A stretch of DNA of 64,000 nucleotides. Source: Cyanophora paradoxa (taxonomy: Eukaryota; Glaucocystophyceae; Cyanophorales; Cyanophoraceae). The notes below the pieces were generated by a model. The model ran no database searches. It saw nothing but the letters and a program-made list of their open reading frames with translations, and had not been told where the DNA came from. The stretch is from assembly GCA_004431415.1 (NCBI GenBank), contig QPMI01000017.1, positions 62,001 to 126,000 of the forward strand, read 5' to 3'. Both the position numbers and the translations under genes were made by a program. This document shows positions 11,201 through 22,808 of the stretch, one piece after another (position 1 is the first letter of the stretch; every line of letters starts with the position of its first letter).

Positions 11201-14200
11201 CGTGCCGGGGCAGCTTCGCGGGGCCGATGGCGGCGCTGCTCGAGCGCGGCGCCTGCGACGAGCCACTCGCCGTCGAAGACGCGCGCCCCGCCCGCCCGCC
11301 CGCCCCCGGCCCCGCCCCGCCGACGCCGCGCAGGTCGAGCAGCTCGAGGGCGGCGGCGCGCCCTACGCGCAGGCCTGCGTCGAGCACGGCGCCAGGCGCG
11401 CGCCCCCGAGCCCGCCCCGCCCGGCGGCCCTCCGCGAGCGGGGCGCAGGGCGTTCCTCGCGCACACGATCGCGTACGGGGGCGAGGTCATGGGGTGCGCC
11501 CGCCCGGGCGGCGGGGCGCGGCGCGACGGCTCAGCGCGGGCGCAGGACGGTGGAGGTGTTCAGCCGGGAGGGGCGGCGCTGGGGCGGGGCGGAGCGGGAG
11601 CTGCTGCGGGAGGTCGCCCACCAGCTCTCCACCGCCCTCGCCCACGCCCGCGCCTTCCGCCGCGAGCGCGAGCAGCGCCAGCAGGCCCGCCCCGCCCGCC
11701 CCGCCCGGTCCGCGCCGGGCGGGGCCGAGCGGGCGGGCGGGCGCAGCTGGCGCGTCAGAACGCGGAGCTGGTGGAGGCGCGGACGGCGGCGGAGGCGGCG
11801 GCCCGCGCCAAGGCCAACTTCCTCGCCGTCGTCAGTGCGCCGCCCCGCCCCGGCACGGCGCCCGGCCGCGGTGCGACTCCGGCGGCAGCGCACGAGCTGC
11901 GGACGCCGATGCAGTCGGTGCTGGGCCTCGGGCGCCTGCTCCTCGACACGCCCCTCGACGCCACGCAGCGCGTGCGCGCCCCGCCGCTCGCGCCGCGCCG
12001 GGCCGGGCCGGGCGCGAGGCGCGCGCAGGGGTACCTGGAGACGATGCTCGCCTCCGGCGGCGCCCTCGTCGACCTCGTCTCCCAGATCCTCGGCCCGCCC
12101 CGCCCGCCCGCCCGCCCCGCCCCCGCCGCTGACGCGTGCCGCGCCGCGCAGACTGCGGCAAGATCGAGCGGGGCAACCTCGGCGCGCCGCCCGCCCCGCC
12201 CTGGCCCGCGCGGGGGCGCTGAGGGGGCGGGCAGCGGTGGAGGCGGCGCCGTTCGCGCTGCGGGAGCTCGTGGAGGGCGTCACGGACCTCCTCGCCCCCG
12301 CCGCCGCCGTCCGCCCGCCCCGCCCCGCCCGCCCCGCCCTGGGCGACGGGCGGGGCAGGGCAAGGGGCTGGAGCTGGCGCTCTACGTGCCGCCGCGCTGC
12401 CCGCGCCTCCTCTCCGACGCCCGCCGCCTCCGTCAGATCCTCATCAACCTCGTCCGCCCGCCCCGCCCCGCCCGCCCCTCCCCGCCTCGCTTGACGCGCC
12501 CCTCGCAGGTCGGCAGTGCGCCCGCCCCGCGCCGGCCGCGCCGCGCCGCGCCGCGCCGCGCGGGCGACGGGGCGGCAGACGCGATCAAGTTCACGGCGAA
12601 GGGCGGGGTGGCGCTGGTGGCGGAGTGCGGGCCGGCCGGCCCCGACGGGCGCTGGCCCCTCCGCCTCACCGTCGCCGACACCGGCTGCGGCATCCGCCCC
12701 GAGGACCGCGTCCGCCCCGCCCCGCCCCACCGGCGCCGGGCCTGCCGCCGCCGACGCGCGCGCAGGCGAAGCTCTTCGGGTTCTTCTCGCAGCTCGACCA
12801 GACGCGGACGCGGCACTTCGAGGGGACGGGGATCGGCCTCTTCCTCTCGCAGAACCTCGCGCGGCTGCTCGGCGGCGAGCTGAGCGTCGAGAGCGCCGGC
12901 GCCGGCTGCGGCTCCGCCTTCACCGTCGCCCTCTCCCTCCCCGTGCCCGCCCCGCCCCGCCCCGCCGCCCCGCCCGAGCCTTGCCCCCGCAGGCGGCGCC
13001 CGAGCCCGGGGCCGGGCCTGGGCCGGAGGTGCCGGAGGGGCCGGCGGCGGCGCTCGCGGGGCGGCGCTGCATCGTCGCCGTCGCCAACGACACCCGCCGC
13101 CGCTACCTCCGCGACCAGGCGCCCCCGCCCCGCCCGCCCCGCCCCGCCCCGCCCGCCCCGCCCCGCCCCGCCGAGGCCCCGGCCGGCAGCTGGTGGCGTG
13201 GGGCGCGGAGGCGACCGAGGCGCCCACCGACGCGGACGGCCTGCGCGCCGCCGTCGCCGCCGCCGCAGAGTGGCCGGCCGCCGCCCTCCCCGCCGCCCTC
13301 ATCGCCGACGCGCCGGCCCCCGCCGGCCTCGACCTCGCCGCCGCCCCGCACCTCCGCTGCCTCCTCCTCACGCGCCCCGCCGCCCTCCCCGGCCCCGGCG
13401 GACCCGCCGCCCCTGGCCCCGCCCCGGCGGCGCCGACGCCTGCCCCTCGTGCCGCCGGCCCTTCGGCGAGTCTTCGGGAGGCGCGCCCCGGGCCCGGCCC
13501 GCCGGCGGGGCCCGGCGAGCCGGCGCCCCGCGTGGCGACGCTGCAGCTGCCCCTCGCGCAGGCGAAGCGTGCGCCGGCCGCGCCCGCAGCGCCGGCCGCG
13601 CCGCCGCTGAGGCGCCGCAGTGTTCCGCGCCCTCGCCGCCCTCCTCGCCCCAGAGGGAGGGGCCCAGGCGCCCGCCCCGGCCCCCGCCACGCCGCCCGCT
13701 GGCGCCCCGGGGCCCCACGTCGCCAAGCAGTACCCCCTCTCCATCCTCCTCGCCGAAGACCAGGCACGTACCCCCCCTTTCCCCTCCCCTGCCCCCCTAA
13801 CGCGGCGCAGCCGATGAACCGGAAGATCGTTCTCCTCATGCTGAAGAAGCTGTGCGCCGGCCGCCGCGGGCCCCGCGCCGGGGCCGACGCTGCGCAGGGG
13901 GTACGAGGGGGTCGACGCGGTGGAGAACGGGGCGGAGGCCGTCGCCGCCGTGGGCCGCAAGGGGTACGACGTCGTCCTCATGGACTGGATGATGTGCGGC
14001 CCGCCCCGCCCCGCCCCGCCGGGCGCTGCCTGACGGGCGGCAGGCCGGTGATGGACGGGCTGACAGCGGCGCGGAACATCCTCGCGGGGCGCGCCCCCGG
14101 CCCCCGCCCGCCGTCATCGTGCGCCCCGCCGCGGCACACGGGCCGGGGCGGCCCTCACGGGGGCGGCAGATGCTGACGGCGAACGCGGGGCGCGAGGACC

Positions 14201-14389
14201 GCGAGGCGTGCGCCGCCGCCGGCACCGACGGGTCCGCCCTGCCCCGCGCAGCGCGCCGGTGGGGGCGGGGGCTGAGGGGCGGGCAGGTTCCTGGCCAAGC
14301 CCGTGAAGCTCGAGGAGCTCGCCGACGCCCTCGCAAACACGGGCGCCCGCCTCCAGTCCGTCGACGCGCCGCAGGGGCCCGGCTGCTGA
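8274..14389 (+). CDS. Multi-GAF hybrid histidine kinase, right copy
   Basis: Same protein family and exon layout as the left copy. Resolved landmarks: GAF repeat ARFLCAVTEAVRRSLDTG preceded by a GC-AG intron; intron 11835-11888, whose removal creates VTHELRTPMQS (His codon 11891-11893); GC-AG introns 12093-12151 and 12182-12234, giving QILDCGKIERGNL; microexon 12509-12515; G1 DTGCGI; G2 GTGIGLFLSQN; a degenerate receiver-like domain; and one terminal receiver with phospho-Asp codon 13983-13985, PVMDGLTAARNIL and FLAKPVK. It ends DAPQGPGC. All catalytic boxes are intact, so I infer an active kinase, not a pseudogene. The start MRRASLGFVAAMEAG is chosen because it aligns with the left copy's MRRLSLAAAMNED; exons before about 9000 are uncertain. 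Confidence 0.85.
12509..12515 (+). other. 7-nt microexon (right copy)
   Basis: GTCGGCA lies between acceptor cctcgcag and donor gtgcgcccgc. It joins upstream ATCAACCTC to downstream ACGCGATCAAG to encode I-N-L-V-G-N-A-I-K. It is the inverted counterpart of the microexon at 3759-3765. Confidence 0.85.
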
Positions 14390-14528
14390 CGCCCTCCGCC
14401 CGAACCCGACTCGGGCTCTTTCGTTACGTAACGCGACTCCGAGAATACATCAATTGCAAGCTAGCTATAGGTCGGGCGTTAGCGTCGACCCGCGGTAGTC
14501 TAGAAGTTTGACATGTCAAAACCATTGA

Positions 14529-15296
14529 AATCTGGATTTGAATTTAAAATTTGGAGCGAGGATGTGAAACTCGTGCCCCTCTGCCAGGCTGCAGCACATG
14601 CATATATATGGCCCGTGGCTCGTGCATTGTAGGTCCCGTCTAGATCTGAGTGACAATGATCATGAGTAGACGTCGACCGTCGGACGCTGACTTCGAATTC
14701 CGAGAGCCTCGGAGAAGGACCCATGGCCATGGCAGATCTAGACCAGATCTATAGCTAGGTCGATAGATTCGAGGGCGTGTATATGTCCATGGCCACGGTT
14801 GCGAAAACTTGAAATCCTGTAGATTTTCCAGCTGCGAAAATCCTGTAGAATGCCTATTTCCTACACTCAGTGTGACTCAAGCCCAGATCATCGGATGCAG
14901 ATGCAGAGACGCTAACGAACCGTTGAACTAAGGCTAGAGAGGCTTAAGAGAGAAACTTCAGACTGACTGAACGAGAATTCGAAGTGCTGATGATCGCGGT
15001 ATTCGAAGTCCTGATCGCGAGCTCGAGCACGACATGCCCTCGCTACTTGCTCGCGTGCCGCAGTGCCCCGTAATTATAGTCAAGCCTTGAAGCTGATCAT
15101 CACGAACGTCGATAAATATATTGCATTTAAAGTTAAACGACTGCAGCTGCCTGTACATGTTGCCAACTGCAAGCTTAAGTTGCTGAGCGATCGCGAGAGC
15201 ACCGGAACAAATCGGAACGTTAACGTTAACGTGCGAATTCGAATTCTAGCCAATACATATTCCTACGTGTTCATGATCATGGATTCCTTCGTGGGT
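14529..15296. other. Intergenic region, no gene seen
   Basis: Lower-GC spacer between the right kinase copy and the F-box gene. It contains many six-base palindromes (agatct, gaattc) but no supported reading frame. Confidence 0.6.
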
Positions 15297-17233
15297 TCAA
15301 GGGGTCGCCGAGATTTGGATGGACTGGAGGACGGGGTTGCGGCGGCGGGCGTCCTCGGCGGCGACCCGCAGCTGCCGGAGCCTCTCCTCGCGCGAGCCGT
15401 CGTACTCGCTGATGCGCAGCTCGACCTGCACCGCCCGCACCGGCAGCAGGCCGAACGACCGCACCAGAGCGAGCGCCGGCTCCTTTCCCAGCGAAGCGGT
15501 TCGTGATTTCACGATGACCCTGAGCGCGAAATTTAATTTAGCCGCAGCGACGTCGACGACGTCGGCCCAGCAATCGCAATATTATCGCAGAATAAACTGA
15601 CAGGAGGGGATCCCTCATATGCATGTAATTCGAATTCTCCACGAATACTTTTAATTTGTATGCACGTGTAAAGTGCGCAAGCATGAAATCAATTGCAAAT
15701 CAGAATATTCAATGAGACTGAAAAGGAACGCGCGCACTCCTCGAGGGGCCCCGCGGGGCGAAGGCGGACGGACTCGGCGAGGGCGTCGCTGAAGGAGACC
15801 GCGAGGGAGAGGGCGATGCAGTCGTCGAGGTGGTCGCCCGAGACCTCCAGGACCCGCAGCGACGCGCACTGCGGGAGGACGAGGCGCCCCAGGAACGATG
15901 CACCGTAGTCTTCGAGGTAGCACGAGTACACTTGCTCGTTGAGCTGGACCTGGGAACGGAAATATCTACACGTAAGGATTGCAAGCGTTTCCAGAAGGAT
16001 AAATTAAAATCAGATCCGGATCCGCACCAACCGCAACTCTTCCAACTGGCGAAGGGATGCAGGTATGGGTGCCAGCGCGAAGAATATGGGAATCTGCGAT
16101 GCATAGAGCCTCCTGAGCCTTCTTAAAAACCCCGACCACCGTGCACGTGGCACTTCACGAACGATTACTTTTAAGTTACAAGCGAAACAGCGAACCGAGG
16201 GGTACTCCTCTAGTATGTTGTGCTTGAAGCCGTCGATCCACAACGTCGTCGCTTGCAGCCGAGATTTCGCGAACTCTGCCTCGGCTTTTGTGCATGTCCT
16301 CAGCGCGGAATTTGCACCCACCCTCAGGAAATGCTGGAGAGTGAAGCCGCCCACTGTTAACGCCTTCAGCTTGGACGAAGGCTTCTGCTTGATCGCCGAC
16401 GCTGACGTTGCAGTTGGTTCCGGCGCCGGCACCGACGTCGGCTCCGGCGCCGGCGCTGGCTGGCAATTGCTCTTCGAATGCCCCTCATGATCAATCGCTG
16501 CCGCTGTGTTAACGGTGCCATGTACGCCAAATAGCATCTCCTTGACAGCTCCGTAGAGCAACCGCAGCGCTAGCCACACCATGATCACGATGCCCAGACC
16601 ACGTGGATCCGGATCCGGATCCGCAGCATCTGTATCTGCATGCGCATGCGCAGCTGGGGGCCCCGACGGTGGGACATGATCATGATCACGTGCACGATCA
16701 ACCGGCGGTGGGTCGACATGTACAGCAATCGGTGCATCTGGATGCGTAAGGCCGCGACCGTAAGGCTGTCATACATTATATAGATATCGATGCAAAATTA
16801 ATTTTTGCACCTCTGTTGATGACGCTGCAAGACCAAAAATGTATGCAATTTTGTCATGATCAGGCGCGCACGAGAAAGTTAAGCGGAACAGCGCTCGCGG
16901 CAGGAGGACGGCGCACCAGCCGACGAGCTCGATGCGCTCCAAGTTCGGCATTCGCGCGCAGGCGAGTGCCAGAGAAGAATAGGGAATGATGCCGCCCGGT
17001 GCTGCCGCGAGGACTCTACGACGCTCGCCTTGGAGCGCGCGGAACCGCCTGCACACCTGCGCGCGCCACCGGCGCGATGCCGCGTGATGAGAACGGCGTT
17101 ATCAGGCCTCATCGGAGGCTCCGCTTACCCCGGAAATGCGCGTGAATGGCTGGCGATCCGCGTCGAGGACGAGGTCGAATATTCGCAGGAGCAGGTCGTC
17201 AGGGAGCTCGAGAAAGAAGCACGATGAAGCCAT
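15297..17233 (-). CDS. F-box protein with leucine-rich-repeat-like region
   Basis: Probable substrate-recognition subunit of an SCF ubiquitin ligase. Exon 1 (17129-17233) encodes MASSCFFLELPDDLLLRIFD; a GT-AG intron (17057-17128) follows; exon 2 starts at 17056 with VCRRFRALQGERR. Together they form a typical ~40-residue F-box (LPDDLLLRIF..L..VCRRFR). The following exons carry irregular Leu-rich segments typical of ribonuclease-inhibitor-like repeats: ACARMPNLERIELVGW, SKLKALTVGGFTLQHFL, ASLRQLEELRLVRI, LVLPQCASLRVLEVSGDHLD. The last exon ends PVLQSIQISATP. Exons 16000-16780 and 15700-16000 are approximate. The middle contains a Pro-Ala-Glu stretch (near 16400-16480). It is divergent from the small gene starting at 17912. 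Confidence 0.6.
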
Positions 17234-17911
17234 GAGCTCCGAAGTCCACGCGAGCGATAAAAGAGCGGGTCGGGAGGCCTAGGTCGAGCTCAAGGAATTT
17301 GATCGCGAGCGCGAGATCTAGAAGCTCATGATTATGATCGAGCTCAAGCTTTAATTATAAGTCGAGAAGTTGTAGATCGAGAAGATCTAGATTATATATA
17401 ATTATAGCTAGCGCTAGCTCTAGCTGGCCGGATCTAGATATCTAAAGGAGATCTAGAGGGCTGGAATTAGATAGCTAGAGGAGAGGCCTATATACAGGAG
17501 CTCAGATCATCGGCCATGCGCATGCAGGATCCCCCGTATCATTAGGAGCTCGAGGACGCTAGCTAGCTATAGCTGAACAGATCGTGATTGCCCTACCCAC
17601 ATCGCACGACCAGCGCCGAATTCGCGAATTCGAAGCACCCGCGCAATCGATATCCAGCCCCGCGCGTCTGAAATGGCTGACAAGGACCCGAGTGCGTGCG
17701 CGCGCCGGCGCCCGGCACTAGTACTGGCTCTGTTTAATTTCTGACGTCGACTCTGTTTCGCCCGCACGCCCGTCTTCAACCGCGCAGCTCGCGTTGAGGT
17801 CCGGTTGATTTTCTTTTTGCTTCGTTCACGTAGTGGCGTTTCTGACGCTCAGCGCGCAGGCAGGGAAGAAGGCGAGCCCGCATTTTCATTTTCCGTCACC
17901 GCGCCACGGCC
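17234..17911. promoter_or_regulatory. Intergenic/bidirectional promoter region
   Basis: About 680 bp between two divergent starts. The part from about 17330 to 17580 is AT-rich and full of short palindromes (tctaga, gctagc, agatct, tatata). No coding sequence was recognised. Confidence 0.4.
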
Positions 17912-18538
17912 ATGCGCTCGGCGGCCTCGCAGAGGCGGCGCGCGGCGCGCGCCTGAGCCGAGCCTCTTTGTTTCATTTTTGTTCCATTTCGGAGCGCTGA
18001 TACGATTTTCGCGCGCGCAGGCGGCGGCCCACCGCGACCACGAGGAGGCGCGCGCTGTTCCCCGAGCCTTCCAATCGTGCACCTGACGCGGTCGCAGCTA
18101 CTCGACACGCTCGACCGCGCGCGCGAGGCTTCGCTCGCTCGCCCGCACGAGGAGAAGGTTCGGAATCCTGCGAAGACAGCTAAATCGCAGCCCCGGGCTG
18201 ATCATGATTTTCGAGCGCAGTCGAAGGCATCGCACATAGCGGCGCTCTCCCGCAAGGGTGTGCCGCACGATCTATTTTCGCAGCGCGCGCGCACGAGATC
18301 GAATTTTCGCCTTTATATGACTTTGAACCTGTAATTTTCGCGCAGAGCATTTCACGCCCGGCAAGCTCTCCGACGAGGAGAAGGAGGGTGCGCGGCAGCG
18401 AAACAGCTCAGCAGTAGGGATCGCCGGCCGGACCGGCCGGCGCTGACTGTCGTGGCAGAGCTGGCGGACTACCGGGCGCAGAAAGAAGAGAAACAGGCAG
18501 AGAAGCACCACCAGTTCCACGAGAAGGAACAGGAGTGA
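17912..18538 (+). CDS. Small highly charged helical protein, unrecognised
   Basis: A four-exon model reads through without stops. It starts MRSAASQRRRA; exon 2 reads AAAHRDHEEAR; then a GC-AG intron with the CTGAC pentamer before acceptor gtcgcag; exon 3 reads LLDTLDRAREASLARPHEEK; and the last part reads HFTPGKLSDEEKEELADYRA followed by a Lys/Glu/His-rich tail ending QFHEKEQE. The final join (KE|ELADYR) removes an intron starting gtgcgcggc. The product is about 80 residues, almost all polar, probably one or two helices. I do not recognise the family. Exon 1 and the junction before HFTPGK are the least certain. Confidence 0.45.
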
Positions 18539-18770
18539 GGGGCGCAATTTTGCAAGGAGCTTGGGTCGGCCCGGCGCGGCCCCCGAGCCCTGGAGCTGGC
18601 TGCGCATGCGCCGCGCGGCTTCCTGTAAATAGTGCCACGCGATGCGCGCTCGCGCCATCGCTTGGCCGCTGTAAATGTGCTTTTCCACCCGCGAAATATC
18701 GAATAAAGTGCTTGAATATTGTGGTACTTTACAGGCGTAGAGGGCAGGCCTAGGGCCTGGGTGGGGGCGG

Positions 18771-21700
18771 CTAGGGGATGTCGACGGCGGGATAGAGGGC
18801 GCCGGAGGCCCCTCTGTGCGCTCCGCTCTCGCACTCGACGCACCTGTGCGCGCGTGCGCGGGGCCGTTCGGCCGGCGCCGCGCAGCGACGGAGAGGGGCC
18901 GGGCGGGCAGGGAGGCAGCGCGGACCAGATGGCTCCGAGGCCCTCCCCGCCCCTGTCCTCGGCAGCGCCGGGGCCGGGGGAGGGCTTGCCCTTGCCCCTC
19001 GGCTGCTCCTCGCAGGCGGCCCGGATGCAGCCCTGGGGAATCGAAAGTCGGGCGAGGGAAAGAGCGCGGGGAAATCTAGAGCCGAAAAGCCGCGGACGTG
19101 GTGGTAGGCGTGGCCGCAGAAGAAGACGGCGAGGGAGGTGCCGCGGGAGGGCCCCGCCGCCGCCCCGCACAGCGCGCACACCGTCGCGTGCGGGCCCTCC
19201 GCCGCCGCGGAGGCCGCCGCGTGGCGCGGGGCGACCCCGACGCGCACGCCCCGCTTCCGCTCCCGCAGCACCCTGCCAGGCCGCGCCGCGCCTCAGCGAG
19301 GCCGGAGGGAGGGAGGCGGCAGGCTAGGGAGCGCGGAGGCGCGCACGAGTGGAAGAGGTTGAGGGTGTCTTGCTTGATGACCGCCGCCGCCCCCTCCTGC
19401 AGCGCCGCCTGCGGGGGAGTGAGCCGGCGAGTCCACCCCGAAGCGCGGGGGCGGGGCGGGGCGGGGCGGGCCTGGGCGGAGTGGTCGGCGAGGATCTTGG
19501 CGAGGCGGAGGTGGAGGCCCGGGAGGGCGAGCCCCGGGGGGATGCGCGCCACAAGCCGGAGCGGGTCCGTGTACGACCCGATCTCATCCAGCAACCGCCC
19601 CACCAGCTCCTCCGGCTCCGGCGCCGCCAGGCACTGCGCCCCGGGGGTCAGCCTCGGCCGAGCCGCGGCCGAGCTCGGGCTCTAAGCAATGAGCAAAGGG
19701 CCGAGAGCTCGGGCTCCAAGGCTCGGGCTGGGCGCGCCTGGGAGACGAGGTCGTCCCAGAGGGGGTCGTCCCCCTGCGCCTCCACGAAGGCGAGCGCCCC
19801 CGGGACGTCCCGCAGGCGCCCCACCAGCAGCCCCAGCGCCGCCCGGCTGTCCCCCATCCGCCCCAGCAGGAACACCTGCGGCCGCAGCAGGCCGCGCCGG
19901 CGGCAGGCCTCGAGGGCCGGCTCGAGGGGGTACAGGGAGGAGGCGCGGAGGAAGCGCTCGAGGGCGGCGGGGTCGTGCTCGGCCAGGAGCTCGACGAGGC
20001 GCCCGTGCAGGGGCGCCGGGAGGGCCCCCGGGTCGGCCTCGAAGAGGGCGGCGAGGTAGGCGTGGAGGGCCGCGGGGCGGGCCGCGAGCTGCTCGGCGGC
20101 CGCCTCGGGCGGGAAGTGGCGCCGGCGCTCCGCGACGAGCATCGCGAGCGCCGCGGCGCCGTCGAAGTCGAAGAGCGCCGCCACCAGCGGCCGCACCGCC
20201 TCGTGCAGCCCGTGCTGCGCGCGGGGTCAGATGCATGTGTGTCAGGTTAGAGGGACGGGAGCAGGGGGGCGCCTTGGCGATGTAGGCAAAGGGGTCCGGG
20301 GCGTCGCGGGGGCGGGCCCCCGGGCGCAGGAGGAGCTCGAGGGCGGTGGCGTGCTCCCCCGCCCGCTCGTGCAGGAGGCACGCCGCCTCCGCCAGCGCCG
20401 CCCCCCCGCCCTCGGGCTCCTCCTTGAGGGCCTCGAGCGCCCTCGGGAGGACCCGCCGCGGGGTCACCCGGTCGGGGGCCCACCGGCGCAGCCAGGCGGC
20501 CATCCGCGCGTGCTCCCCGCTGCGGTCGGAAGCACGCTGAGCGAGGAGCCGAGGCGCGGGGCACCGCGGCGCGCACGCTTCGAGGGCGGCGAGGAGGCAG
20601 TCGTCGTAGACGGCGCGGGGCGGGCTGGCGGGGCCGTCCGCCGGCAGCGCCTCGCCGGCCGCCAGCCCGTGGCCGGCCTCGAGGAGCGCCCGCGCGTGCC
20701 GCTCCCACCGCCCCGCGTCCCCGCCGCAGACGCCCGGCAGCGCCGCCGCCGCCTCCTCGCCGGCCCCGCGCTCCAGCAGGGACGCGATCAGCGCGTCGCC
20801 CACCGCCGCGAACTGCCGCGGGGCGACATCAGATCAGATCGCGGGCCGGGCGGGGCCGGGCGGGGGGCACGCGAAGGCGCGCCTTGTCGTCTGAGAGGGC
20901 GCGGGGGTCGGCCTCGGCGGCGCGGAGGGCCTCCTCGGGGCGGCCGCGGGCGAGGAGCCAGTCGACGCGGTCCGCCGCCCCCGCCGCCCCCGCCAGCAGC
21001 ACCTCCGCCCCGACGCCACGTACGCCCGCGCCTCCCCCGTCGCCGCCCCCGCCAGCCTGCCCCGCCCTCAGCGCTGTCTTCGGGGCGGGGCGGGGCGGGG
21101 TGGGGCGGGGCGGGGCGGGGCGGACCGGCGGGCGGCCGGCTCGCAGGGGCCCGCACCGTCCACCTCCACGCCGTCCTCCCCCGGCGCGGGGCCGCCGGCC
21201 CGGGGCCGCAGCCTCAGCCTCGGCGTCTGCGGCGCGGCCGCCGTCAGAGGCAGGGGAAGCGAGGGGGCGGCGGGGCGGGTGGGGGCGCGCCGGCTCGGCG
21301 GTGAGCGCCGCGACGAGCTCGTCGCCGAAGGGACAGGCGCCCACCAGCGGCGCCCCCGCGTCGAAGCTGCGCCGCCCCTCGGCTGCCCGCGGGGCCGGGC
21401 GGGGAGAAGGGGCCGTGGCGGGGCGGAGCGCACGAGGCGACGACCTCGGGGTACCGCAGCAGCGGGCTCCCCGCCGGCAGCGAGCTCCCCTCCCGGTCCT
21501 GCCGGGCCGCACATTCATGAGCCCGGGCGGGAGCGGGGCGGCGGGGGCGGGCGGGCGGGCGGGGGCGCCTTGATGGCGACGAGGAGGACGCGGGAGCCGG
21601 CGGAGGCGACGAGGTGCGCGCCGCCCGCGTCCCACGCCAGCGCCGCCGCCGCCGCCGCCGGCCCCTCCGGCAGGTCGATCTCCCGAAGGGCGCGTTCCTG

Positions 21701-22548
21701 CGCCCGCCCGCCCCCGCCCGCTCGCTCGCCGCCCCGCGGAACAGGGCGGGTCGGGGGGGCGCGGGGGCGCGGGGCGCGCCTGCGGGTGTCGAGGAAGCGG
21801 AGTGCGGTGCCGGCGGCCCAGGCGAGGACGGTGCCGCGCCAGCGGGCGAGCTGCACGGGCCCGTCGGCCGCCTGCAGCGCCGCGTCCTTCCACCCCAGGA
21901 AGCCCTTCGACGTCACCACCAGCTGCCCCGCCGCGCCCCCGGAGTACACCTGCCGCCCGCCTCAGACGCCGCGGAGAGGCGGGAGGGAGGGGCGTGCGCG
22001 CCTGCGTGGCGGCGCCGACGTTGACGACGGCGGTGCGCTTGCGGGTGTAGTCGGGGTCGAGGGCGACGGTGAGGACCGCCTGCCCGAAGGTGAACTCGTT
22101 CCGCGAGTCCGTGTACAGCCCGTGCACCGCCACCTTGCCTGCAGCGCCGAGCCCTCGGCCCCGCGCCGCGCCCGGCGGCGCGCGGGGCCGGGCGCACCGG
22201 AGTCCGAGCAGGAGGCGATGTGCTCGCCGGCGTCGTCGACGCTGATGTCCCGCACGGGGCCCGTGTGCGCGTTGATGCGCTTGATCTCCAGGCCCTCCTC
22301 CGTGTCCACGACCAGCACGCGGCCCTTCTGCGTGCCGACCGCCTGCTCGCGGCGCGTCAGCGAGGGGACGGCGCAGGAGAGCGCGCGGGGCGGTTGCGGA
22401 CGAGGAACTTCGCGTGCGCGGTGATGCACGTCGCGGCGTCATCCGCAAGGCTGCCGCTCACGCCGAGGCGCTTGAACTTGACTGCGGGCAGGGTCTGCTC
22501 GTCGGCCTCATCGCTGCTGTCGCTGATCGAACTCGAGTCGTCGGACAT
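18771..22548 (-). CDS. VPS41: VPS41-type HOPS complex subunit
   Basis: Subunit of the HOPS tether, which drives late endosome/vacuole fusion. Starts MSDDSSSISDSSDEADEQ, an acidic N-terminus typical of the family, then VKFKRLG and AATCITAHAKFL spliced (GT-AG) to VGTQKGRVLVVDTE, the first WD40 blades. GEHIASCSDSG, VYSGGAAGQLVVTSKGFLG and RWRGTVLAWAAG follow the VPS41 beta-propeller order. The C-terminal half is alpha-solenoid (RVDWLLARGRPEEALRAAE, DCLLAALEACAP, LVELLAEHDPAALERFL, ALAFVEAQGDDPLWDDLV, LLDEIGSYTDPLRLVARIP). The end has a RING-like zinc module (CALCG, FFCGHAYHH, CVECE) and stops after LYPAVDIP. Low-complexity Pro/Ala runs are introns. The start faces the EF-hand gene 260 bp away. 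Confidence 0.9.
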
Positions 22549-22808
22549 TCGCCCGGTGACTCGCTTCTGGACGACAAGCGGCCCCTAAAAGCGCCGCGCT
22601 CCGCTTCGACGTCGCGCTCCGCCGACCGTGACCGCTACGCCGCTGTGCACGCCCTTCGCGCGGTTCAGGATGGCTCCGGCCACGTCGGGCAATCGTCGAA
22701 TGTGCGGAAGACGCGCTGGAAGCGATGGCAAGAGCGGTCAGGGCCGCCGCAGGGCGGGCCAGACGGGTACAGTCCTCTTTGAGCAGGTCAAGGCGGGCCG
22801 TCAAAACG
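22549..22808. promoter_or_regulatory. Bidirectional promoter region, VPS41 / EF-hand gene
   Basis: 260 bp between divergent start codons. Less GC-extreme than the genes; no recognisable TATA box. Confidence 0.4.

Larger units (their letters stand above)
8250..14528 (-). repeat. Right arm of giant inverted repeat
   Basis: Reverse-complement partner of about 1022-8010. Homology starts, diverged, near 8250 (cf. FFESAGRCA encoded in both 5' ends) and becomes near-identical from about 8488. It runs to the stop codon and then, with indels, through the 3' flank (aacgaaag, ccgcgggtcgacgct, gacatgtcaaaaccatt) to about 14528. Confidence 0.9.

Noticed and set aside
10511-12883. A 790-codon plus-strand reading frame
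   Set aside because: It mixes true kinase exons with Pro/Arg-rich translated introns (PPRPARPA runs); splice sites and the HELRTP and NAIKF motifs show the real structure.
1022-14528. The palindrome as a simple assembly or amplification artefact
   Set aside because: The arms differ by a 705-bp tandem duplication, diverged 5' exons, a non-symmetric centre and indel-rich flanks, which an artefactual foldback of one molecule would not produce. Two collapsed haplotypes remain possible and are named as the refuting test.
19000-22000. Plus-strand frames across the VPS41 gene (e.g. 20231-21304)
   Set aside because: Antisense shadows; the minus strand carries the ordered VPS41 WD40, solenoid and RING motifs.
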